64,000 nucleotides of DNA from Plumapathes pennacea (taxonomy: Eukaryota > Cnidaria > Anthozoa > Antipatharia > Myriopathidae). The position numbers were made by a program, and so were the translations under genes. The notes below the pieces were generated by a model. That model ran no database searches and was not told the origin of the DNA. It saw only the letters and a program-made list of their open reading frames with translations. Shown here in pieces: positions 36,536 through 47,600 of this stretch. The DNA is taken from contig OZ038467.1 of NCBI GenBank assembly GCA_964036295.1, forward strand, positions 20,529,670 to 20,593,669, read 5' to 3'. Positions within the stretch are counted from its first letter, which is position 1. Every line of letters starts with the position of its first letter.

Positions 36536-37382
36536 GTTAGTAAAATCTTTACAGTGTAAGAAACAAATGTTCATTGAAACAACAGGACACCTTACTAGAC
36601 TCGGTTCGAAAGATCGGCGCTTTAATAAGTTAATGAAATCTGCACGTGCGTTTTAGTTCAGTCGTCGGGTGTTTCGTTTATTCTGTTTCTATTTACTGAT
36701 AAACTAAAGTTTACTTTAGTACGAGACTGGCAAACTGTGTTTCAGATGGTCGTCGTGTCTCTGAGCGCGCCCTGAATAAGTTATCGTAAGATAATGTCCG
36801 CTGAAATGCGTCATTCTTGACCGTACTACAGGGTGCATACGGAAGAGAAATATTGTGTTGAATTGATAACACTCTGGATCGAGTTAGCGAGAGAATTGAA
36901 AGGGCAAAGACTTCAGTTACACTTACTAATGTAGTGCAGCCCAGTTGGATTGAGTGCAGGAGTCCTTGAGATCCTTCATTTCTAAACGATTGATCGCAGG
37001 CATCTGAAACCGAAGATATGAAAGCTGATTGTGCAATCACACGAAAATTCGGCCTTGTACATATGAACAGATCGATGCTTTTCTGTGTGTGAATTAATTG
37101 TATGGTCCTTATTTGATCATTCCGAGGGAGCAAAGAGGTGTGGCAGTAGAGTAATAATTATAAATTAACTTCCACAATTAAACTGAATGGGTTCTTTCAT
37201 TGAACAAACAGGATTTTCATTCCTTGCATTCTTACTTGTCTGGTGATTACACATGAACTGTAGTTTAAAGTCATTGCAAAAGAATCAGCCAGTAAATGTG
37301 ATGATGAAGGAAGTAATCTAATGCATATCCTGGCATGATAAGTGCAGACAAAGAGATAATATTTGTTGAACTTGAAAGTTGG

Positions 37383-37582
37383 GATTGAACCATTAAGTTC
37401 AAAATGCAGATTCTCCCAACCTTTTAAGAGGAAATTATGAGTGGTGTAGTGAGAATTGATAGTTTAACCAGCTATCATCTGAGCAAGGCATCAAAAGCCA
37501 GGTCCTCCTTACTCTATGATATATTTGTGGTGCTGAAACTGAAGGAGAAAATTGAACTTGATCACTCTTGGGAGTGAAAGGG
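37383..37582. mobile_element. piggyBac-type MITE in receptor intron 1
   Basis: The right end CTTGGGAGTGAAAGGG is followed by TTAA (37583-37586). It lies in the 37165-37675 block that is duplicated at 6471-6985. The minus-strand ORFs at 36711-37865 are not supported. Confidence 0.7.
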
Positions 37583-38648
37583 TTAATATACAAGTTATAC
37601 AGATTTCATACACCCAGGAAAATTGATTTGGTTCACCATGATGTGCAGATGGCATCAGCTGCCAGTGTAAGGGCCTCTTGTAAACAACGTTTTCACCAGA
37701 ATATTTGCTAGAGACTTCATTCATTGAGTTTTGCAGGTCTGAGCGCTGTTTTTTGTTTAGCCGAGGTACCAGTGATTCATAAACAGCACTAGTAAACAAA
37801 TTATTAAAACCGGCTGATGTAGTACTTTGTTTATTGTCAAAGCATTTGCATATGTTAGGTCGCAAGTGACTGCTGAACTAAATTTGATTGGTTCTGGGTG
37901 CATCCTTTCCTCTCAAATGATTTGACATAGATTAGTAAGGGCCCCTCTAGATACCAGCCGTCGAGCTGAATGGGCTACCCTGCTAAAATAAAGTTGTTCA
38001 TTCATTTGGCAAGGTGCCTCTCCAATGCTCAACATCGAATAATACAAATGACACGTAACATTAGCAGTAATAATATATTATTGAATAACCAACAATATCA
38101 GATGACAGTTGAACAACATATAGTATTGTAGATAAGACTTATCTAGTGTTGAGCCCAGGGAGGGGAGGGGGGATGAACAGTTGACCTCTGATGATGTTTG
38201 GATGATTGATCCGCAGACGTAATGAATGCATAAGGGATTAAATACAGATAGAGCGGTTTGGATGACAATGGAAAGTAAATTGTGCAATTGCTTTGGTTTT
38301 GCATTGCTATGTTTTTGTCCAAATAAGTTTGTCAGCATTCTCGGCTGATCAGAAACAAAAACAAAATTTGATTGTGATGTAGTATGGGAAAAACTACTCC
38401 ACATGACTGGTGTTCTAGAATATTAAATATAGTGGTAGCATTTTTTTGATCAAAATGTCTTCCAAGTTTTGTGTAACTGAAAATGTCTGTAAAAGATCAA
38501 GACATAAATTTGATCGAATCCTTTGAAAGGTTTTCAGTAGCTGAGAAGGGGTGGCAAAAATTAATCATGTTTTTTCCAGTTGTTGTGGTTTCACTAAAAA
38601 CCTTGAATTAATGATTCTTCATTTTTATGTTTTCAGGTCTAAACAAGA

Positions 38649-41600
38649 ATGGCAGAGGGTGGTCAGCCAAAGCACCGACACCTAAAAGATGAATGTGCAG
38701 ATGGAGATGAAACAAGTAAGTATATGTTGTATTTTTCTTCACTAACTCACACAGAAGAGATGACAAGAATAGATGGTTTGCCACATTCAGTGTGCAGTTT
38801 GTATTCAATGCTGTTATTGACCAAGAGGAAATAGGAATTATTGAATATCCTGCACCCCCAGCGCTGATACTGTATACAAGATTGTGATGTAACCTTTAAT
38901 TTATTAACCACACTCTTTTGATTGAGAGACATCTAGATGACTTATTGTCCAGCATACATTTTGTTCCCAAATAATAAAAATCACATGCCTTCTTTGGGAA
39001 AGAAACAAAAAAAAAAAAAAAGCTGACTGGCTTACATTGAGTAGCACTCAAAAAAGACATCCTTTTTACTGTAGGCTTTTTGTTCAGTAAATCACTACAT
39101 TGCTGCCATCTTTAAATTAAAAGCTGTGAACTTATAGATCCAAATTTCTAGGCTTCGATTTGCCAAGACAGTGTTTGACCACACCATCACGAAATAATTA
39201 ATTACACCTCATTATGGTTGACGTGATTTAAAACTTCCTTTGATTAGCTAGTTTTTGTAATGACTTGGTTGGCTATTGAAAAAGTCTATGTTGCGCATGC
39301 CAGCAAAAGGTTTAAAACACTGGGGAGCGAGTACCCACAGGGGAGGGGCGGGGGAAAGTTCTCCCTCTGTTAGGAGGTTCTACCCAAAAGGGGTGAGCAA
39401 ATATTCCACAGGAACATCAATTTTTAATATTAGTGCGGTCACCTGTTTGTTTGGTACTGTTTTACACTACAGTAATCAAGTCTAAGTAATGAAACTCATC
39501 AAATTTAAAATGCTGTCAAAAGTGGATAACAGAAAAAATTCAGTTTTACACTAACAGCAAAAACTAATTGATTTGGAAATGTATGCCTGCAAACATTAGC
39601 AGCCCATGGCAAATCTGTACCTGAATCATTTGGTTATCAAGTTTCCAACCAATAAAAAATGGTGATGATTGACATAAATCTGTTTTAGGGGTAGGGACTA
39701 ACATCTGATGCTCTGTGTGAACAAAGCTGAGAAAATTAAGCTTCTTAATTTAGGAGTTGTAGCCAAATAAAATGCATCATACTCAAAGCTTTGTTTTTAC
39801 AGGTGCACCATCCAACAACGAACTTTTGGATCTGTCACTTGAACTTGTTCACAGCTGGAAGCGTGTTGGGATGCGACTTGGCTTGAACAAAAACGTCCTG
39901 GAGGACATCGATGCCAATAATGTTCAATATCCAAGTCCCATTAAGAAGGCTCTCACGATGCTAATGGAGTGGCACAATAGAATGCCAGATTCCTTCTCTT
40001 ACATGGCTCTCTCGAAAGCTTTGATACGAGAAGGACTATTTGAGCTGGAACGTAAATACTGTGGCTGTCAAGAGGTAAAAGTACTGGATCTTATTAGATA
40101 TTTCTATTAATTTACACAGGGTAGATTTAGTCATGAAAGATCTTTTTCTAATTGATGATGTGGTCATGTGGTCAAGCTTTTTGTTACTTGAAGTTGCAAA
40201 GCTTCAATTCTTCCACTGACTGATCAATTAATCATTTGCTATTTATGAGCAGCCCTTTACAGCACATGGCCAAAACCTCCTTGAGGGAAGAACTCTCTTA
40301 CATGTATAAGTGACTTGACCTGACCAAAGTACCAAAAAAGTATTTCTTCTGTTACTGTCAATAAAGCATTTCAAGTGGCCAGAAACACCTTTGAGCCTTA
40401 CCATTTGAGTTTTTTACCTGATGGAAAGCAACCATACCACACCCGCTTCTTTGCAGAAACACTGAATGGACAAAAAATGTGCTAATCGACATCGTAATTG
40501 TGAAAAAGAAGACAGGTTGCTTGTTTTCCAAGAACTGAAAGTAATAAAGTTTACTTGATAATTGTTTAGTCAAGAAAACTGTAGTATTTGAAATTGGTTG
40601 TGGCTCAGAACTGGACCCCATAGATTTTATTTTTATATTACCCATATAGTGACACATTTCATAAAGCAACCATCTAAGCCTGAACTGTTCAAGGGGCATT
40701 TATGGCTTACCTGATAGTACAGTGTTTATATTTGTATAATAGAAATACCAATATTCTCAGAGTCAGATTACAGTGCCTTCGGTTACATACATTTCAGCCT
40801 TGCTTCACTTGTTTGCTTTCTGGTGAAACGTTCTGTATCATATCCAGGGTTTGAAATTAATGGTAGTTAACACTGTCCTGGAAAACCAAAAGCATTGGTG
40901 GCACAACCAAATACATGTAGTGTACTGTACAATGGTTGCAGTGTCTTGGGCAGGCAATGGCTTTGAGAAAACTGATGCAATTTTGTGTTGCCATGATGCT
41001 AATTTTTAATGCAATGATGTGTAGGAACTAAATTAAGGAGTCAGATTGGATGGGAGCAAGTGAACACAAAAGCTAAATTCAAACCCTGTGTATATATCAA
41101 TCTATCAAATAAATAATCAACAGTTTATTAAGACATCATGTAACTGTGTCTTCTTTTAGAGTGCTGCTGGGTATCATGGTAGACAGGAAAAGGATTATGG
41201 TATGGTAAATTACTGACTGGTTTCTTAAACACTCCTTTCTTTCCCCTTCTTTCATCTCATTGCTATACCCAACTTTTATCTCTTCTCTAAACATCATATC
41301 TAAAATTGTGTGATGATAGTATGCAGTAGAATATTTTATTATATTTTTGGACTGTAGTGAACATTATCTTTGTTCTGAGTCTCAGCTAACTCAAACACAC
41401 ATGCAAGTCAAAGCTCCCTGGCCTTCATCTGCATATAAGGAAGGGTGGGGTGTACATGGAGATGGAAGCCCTCTTTTGGTTTCTGTGTATGATGGTGTCC
41501 AAAATAGCGACATCATGATATTAATTGCCACCTTGAAAAACATCTTGAAATTTTGTGTATCATGCAAGAACATCAAAAAATGATAAGTAAAATTAACATA

Positions 41601-44600
41601 ATAGTTCTTTTGTGTTTTTGCATTTCTAGTGACTTGCATTATTGTTGTTTATGTTTATGTTTATTGTTGTTTATTTTGATGTCCCCGGCTACCTGTGGAT
41701 ATTCTTGAATATCTTCTGTTTTATTGCAACCAGCTGTACAATGCAAAGTAAAAATTAGTTTCACTGGTGTTGAATTGTCATATCTTATTAAATGTTGCTA
41801 TTTTTTTATATATTAAGCTCCTGCTGCTAGCCAGGGGAAATCACAGGCACGTGTAGGCAGGACGACACATCAGAATTTATCAGGTACACATAAAATGCTT
41901 GAATTTTAATTGTTTCACAGTGTTTAATCCTTGGTGGGCTGCATACAGTAGGTAATAATGTTTGCCTGTGTTATATTGAGTTGAGGGCAGAGGAGACGAC
42001 TGACATTTCAGGCTAGGTGCAACCAATCCCCAACCAAATTTCTGGGTATAGTACCAACCCTGGACCAACAGCATGTTTGTATATGTAACAGCACTACATG
42101 CTGACCAATATTAGAAAATATTTAGATGAGAATAATGCAGAGGACTGTCACTCGGAATTGTTCTCATCCAATTACTTCCAAATTGGACAGCATGTAGTCC
42201 TATTATGTGTTGATTATATTGTATAGACATTTAACATATTTTTCAAACTTTCCAATTAACCCCAATTGGGCAGTTTAAAAAATTAAGACATAATTCCGTA
42301 GTTAAGCAGACACAAAGCATGACCTAATATTATTAACCACACTGTGTACACGGAGCCCAAACAAAACAAGAGATAAAGAGAAACTATAAACATGTCCACT
42401 CAAGTGTAAGACCACATTGACTCTCTCAGCCTATAGTTATAATTATATCTTATATACTGCTTGACCATACACATGTGAACATGCACTATTTCCCACCTCA
42501 CATGTTTGCAATAACCATGCACTCTTTCACATTAATTCCATACTTTCACTTGGGAATTTGAGAAGGTCTAATATTGTCTTTTTTGTTATGCTTCGCTGCA
42601 CTTAACCAAAGATGAATAAGGCATTTTTCGTGTTGTTCCAGTTAACTTTTTTGTGTGAAATGTCAGCAGAGCCAGGGTTTTCACTGCATTGTTCTTGTTA
42701 TACAGGTCCCTCTGCCAATTTTTTGGGGCCATCACAGCTGATTGAAGGTTCATCCGAAAGTGGTGCATGCAATTATGGTTATGTACCAACTCATCTATCT
42801 GGTAATTATTGAAAATTTGGTTTGTAATAAGTCTAACTGCATACAGTGTAAAACATACTTAGTTACATGTTACATATTAAATGGATTATTTTAATATCTT
42901 CAGCTGGAAGCAGCAAGATGCACCATAATTGAGAAGTGCTATCTTGAATTTCCAAGTGAAAGGATGAACATGAAAGAGTGCATGGTTATTGTAAACGAGT
43001 AACATACATGAGAAAATGTGCAAGTGTAGTGACAGACATGTATACATTAAGATGTAAATAAGACTAAGAGGGCTGTTGTAAATCTCATAAAAACTTCTAC
43101 AGACATGGTTATTTTTTTGTCTTTTGTTTTGTTTGACTTCAGTGTGCAAGAGGGTCTGGTTAGAAATATGGTAAACTTTGTGTCCACAACACAATCTTGG
43201 TCAATCTTGTGTGTTAGTTTTTTGCTTTTGAGAAGTACTATTGACGGTATATACCCCCTCTCTCGCCCTGGTGCTACTGTTTTATACTTCCCTCTGGCCC
43301 AGGGGCTGTTGTGGGGCTACATTAAAGTCAGGTCTTTATTTACATTGTTTTTTGTTACACACAGGTCCCCCTTTCAATTTGCCAGCAACGTCACAGTTAC
43401 ATGAAGGTTTTCCCTATGCTCAGCCATATGACCATGGGCGAAGCCATTTATCAGGTAAATGAATAAAAACATTTTTACTATCTGCGAGCAATCAATTGTT
43501 ATGCTTTGTCCTTAAGTGGATGAGGAAATTACCACTAAATTTGATTGGACCAATCCTAAAGCACAGCAAACAAAACCAAGAAAGTATTTTTTACAGTCAC
43601 CTAAAAACAGCTCTCAATAGAACAATAATATTATTTTAACTATTTTCTGAAGTACTCTTGCATTTGATTGCATTTTAATTCCATTCCAATGTTACACAGG
43701 TTTAGCAACATCACAGTTTTATGAGAGATTTTCCCACCCTGGCCAATATAATTATCAAGGACCAACTCATTTGTTTGGTAAGTAATTGAAAATTTTAAGT
43801 TTGTGATTTGAAATGCATGTGGTGCGCACCCTCAATAAAAGTTTGAGCTCAGGAGTGAAAGGGTTATATAGCAATGCTACAATATTATACTTTTTTCCAC
43901 AATTATACTTTTTTTTTCAAGAAGCCGTGACTCTTTATTCAGACCCTAGTATTGTGTATATTTGCTTAATAATAATGTAAATGATCTTTATTTCATCAGG
44001 GTTAAACTCCATCAGTTACAAACTGTTCTCCAAGCAAGGCCCTGCCCTTGCTTGGTACTAAAGTATGATTAGCACGTTTATGCATAAACAAAACAATTAC
44101 CTAGTATGTATCTATGTATCAGGTCATTCTTGCTTACATCAAATAAGAATATCTTCTTTTTACACAGGTACTGCTCACAATTTGCAACAGCAGTGGCATG
44201 GAGGTTTGTCTTATACTAGAGAACACCACAGTAAAATGCCATATGGTTTGACAGGTAAATAATTTGAAGATAATATTGCTGTTTTTGTACATGTAGATGT
44301 TCATGCAAAATAATAGAGTACATTTTGTCATTACAAGACACGTTTTGCTTTTTAATTAAAGCACTTTATACATATCATCGGGTATATTAATGAAGATTTT
44401 GTTATTTGATAAACAATGGAGTACCGTTATTTCGGCCACTACTGGGACATAAAAATCTGGCTGTATTAACAGGGTTTTCATGATAAGAAAATGACTGGCC
44501 ATTTGTTTCGCAGGACAGAAAAGTGGCCGTAATAGCAGGGTGGCTGTAATAAGGGGTGGCCGAAATGCAGGGATCCACTGTATTGTTTCTATGCCAGGAA

Positions 44601-47600
44601 ATATTGTTGATCACTTCTTTTTTTTTTTCTTTTTCTTTTTCTTTTTTTTTTAATATTGTTTCATTGCAGGATTGTCCCAAAGTTCATTGACAACACCACT
44701 TTCGAAGGACTTTCCATGTATCTACTCTACTTCACAGCCAGTATTTTCAGGTAGGGGTGTTCTCATTTAATTTTAAACTACAAAGTATGTAACCATGACA
44801 ACAAAGTATTGGATTCAAAGTTCCTTTCCAGAATAGATTTTATCATTGATTTCCATTTCATGCACAGAGCCCAATCTGGCCACCTCAGTAACACTACCTT
44901 CAGAACAGGTTACTTTCCCTGCTGCTGCACAGTCAGCAAGATTGTCAGGTAAAGAAATCTCACAAAGTGTTCTTGGATTTTGGTGGGAGTCTTTGAAGTA
45001 ATTAACTCTGGTTTTTTTGTTGTTTTTCTCTCTTGTTTTCCTGTGCAATGCTCAATGCAGCCACTTCAATGACTGCACCACTTTCAGGCCAGTATTTTAA
45101 TTCTTTTGAACAGCAATCTGAAGTTTTAGGTATGATATAAAACAGCAACAGCAGGGCGAGAGAGGGGGCATATACCGTCAATAGTACTTCTCAAAAGCCA
45201 AAAACTAACACACAAGATTGACCAAGATTGTGTTGTGGACATAACGTTTACCATATTTCTAACCAGACCCTCTTGTACACTGAAGTAAAAAAAAAAAAAA
45301 AAAAACAAGAGACAAAAAAATGACCATGTCTGTACAAGTGTTTATGAGATTTATGACAGCCTTATTAGTCTTACTCACATCCTAATGTATACATGTCTGT
45401 CACTATACTTGCACATTTCTCATGTATGTTACTGTGTAGGGGAGGGGCTTTGGTGGTTGGAAAGGGTTGGGGGGGGGGGGGGGAGGTAGAGAATTTCAGT
45501 AGGGTACAGCATACAGATTATTGATGTTGCCATCAAACGAAACCATGTTTTCAATCGGGAAGCAGTGGAAATGATCTTTCACCAGATGCACTGGTTCCAA
45601 CAAGTCCAAAATGCTTGTATATTGATTTGAACTGATAAGACATTGCTGAAACATCTAAACCCACCTTCCTTCATTATACAAACATCAGCCTTGTCTGAAG
45701 TTGTGAAAATTTATTTTCCTTCTTTGGGACCAAAGAAAAAATGCTATTTCGTTTGGATTCATTGGCAGTAATTTCAAGCAAATTAATGTAACCAAGTCGA
45801 GATGACTTAGAAACAGAGGAATGGTAAACAATGAACTACACCAACTCAAAGCCAGACTCAAAATCGTTTAATCACTAAAAACGCACCACTATCACAGAGT
45901 GATTCAAGACCAAAACAAACGATAACTTATATGTGACTTGACCTGGTCACATTAAAATATCTGTAGGAGTCCCGAACAGTGATCATCTTCTACTTTCAAC
46001 ACATGGTCAGCTGTACATAGTTTGGTGGGGAGGAAATGGTAGTTGATCTCTTGCTTAGATTCAAGCTGGCAGACCAACAATTCTTCTAACACTGCATGCT
46101 CATCCATTTTTTTTTTCAGTGTAGTTTGGGAGAATTGGATTATTGATATTGGGGCTTAAGATAAATAAGGACATTTCATATAAGCTGTGCAGTCTTGATT
46201 AAGCTTTTACTTATTTTTAGATCTGCTGTTTTTACAGGTCACCAGGATGCCTCCACAAGCCAGCCAACCACATCTCCAGTGGACCCACTTGTGAAGAAGG
46301 CTGCAGGTAAGTGAATACTGTGTTGTGCCTTCCTTGTGGACAATTATCTGAGGTATGCCTCCTAAAATAAGGACTGGCCATAATTTAGTATTATTTTATC
46401 TGTCCTGAGAACAGAATCTCCTCTAAAGTTCCCTACTGGAAACATATGAACTTGCCTTACTCCGATAAGCATGTGAGAGCCCAAAATATGTAACCAAAGC
46501 TGTGAAAGCCTTGTTTCAAAGAACACCATGGGCACAAAATCAGTCTGCAGTTTACCAAACTGCACATGCAGAACAGTCCAGACCCGTTTGACTCATCAAA
46601 GTGTTGGGAAGAGTGGCTCGTGCATGCTCAACAAAGAAAGATTAGTTGATTGGCAAGCGCTCTGACGTTTACTCTTATCAGAGGTTCTGCTAGCAGGGTA
46701 TAATTTATTGGGGGAGACAGAAAATTAAGTATTGAATTACTGTAATGTCCAAAACAAGGCAGGATTAGATTGATGTCATGATCGAAATGAAGGGAGAATG
46801 ACTATAATGTTGGACACACAGGATCTCAGTATCACCCTCCTTCCACAAACTTAAAGATAACCTGCATCATAAAGTTGCAGTTTGTCTTCGTGTTATATTT
46901 TAAACTTGAACTTTTTCACTCCCAGCATTGATCAACTTCAATTTCCTAATACCATTCAGTTTTGAGAACTTGGCTTTTCAAAGCTGATTGAGCTACAAAT
47001 TCTCACTATATCATTCAAACTTTTTTTCTGTAATGCTTAGGAGAATTAGTAATTGTGATCTGGGGTGTGAAAGTATAAGGTTCCACTTGTATATTACATC
47101 CCTGGGGGGAGGGATTTTTGTAGATACCCTTTTTAGGTGGGTAATTTTTTTAGCGTCTGGAAGATCTAGAGGGTAAAATTGAAGACTATGTACTTGGATT
47201 ATCAGTAAAGGTCAAAAGCAATCGATATTAAGTATGGGCTTCAGAAGACTAGCGTCTTCGGCGCTCGAAAAATCTTACACCTCGCATACCAAGAATTTGG
47301 CTTAAAGGGGAAAAAAAGGCTGGCTAGCTACACCCCTGGTAGCAAAAGAAAGGCAGTCAAATGAGTTGCTTTGAAGAATTTGAGATTTTGTTGGTAAAAT
47401 TACCGGCTTTTATGAAGTTTACAGTATTTGGATCAAACATTGCATCAGTTATGTATTCCGTTTGTGTTTCCCGCTAAAGGCAAAATTTAATATCCCGTAC
47501 GAGTCAAACGTCACAATTTTTACCGAATTTTTTGGACCTCCCCCCCCCCCCCCCAGGGATATAATAAACGGTCCCTAAACAGCAGAAGAGTGTGTTAGTT

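Larger units (their letters stand above)
41160..46306 (+). other. Exons 3-12: small-exon linker array
   Basis: Exons 4-12 are 66, 96, 90, 78, 87, 81, 81, 69 and 69 bp. All begin and end in phase 1, so each can be skipped without changing frame. Acceptors read TACAG, CACAG or TGCAG, and in exons 5-8 and 12 the split codon is G/GT (Gly). The encoded peptides are low-complexity and related: exon 5 ends THLSG, exon 6 SHLSG, exon 7 THLFG, exon 8 YGLTG, and LPATSQLHEGF (exon 6) resembles LATSQFYERF (exon 7). This suggests exon duplication. The content is rich in Ser, Thr, Pro, Gln and His, so probably a disordered linker between Death and NACHT. Confidence 0.7.

Noticed and set aside
36711-37133. 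140-residue minus-strand ORF
   Set aside because: No recognisable domain; it lies in the likely intron 1 of the receptor gene with no splice or promoter support.
43105-45308. Similar ORFs on opposite strands (43105-43404 and 45126-45308) suggesting a conserved peptide
   Set aside because: The similarity is explained by the intronic inverted repeat; neither has a coding context.
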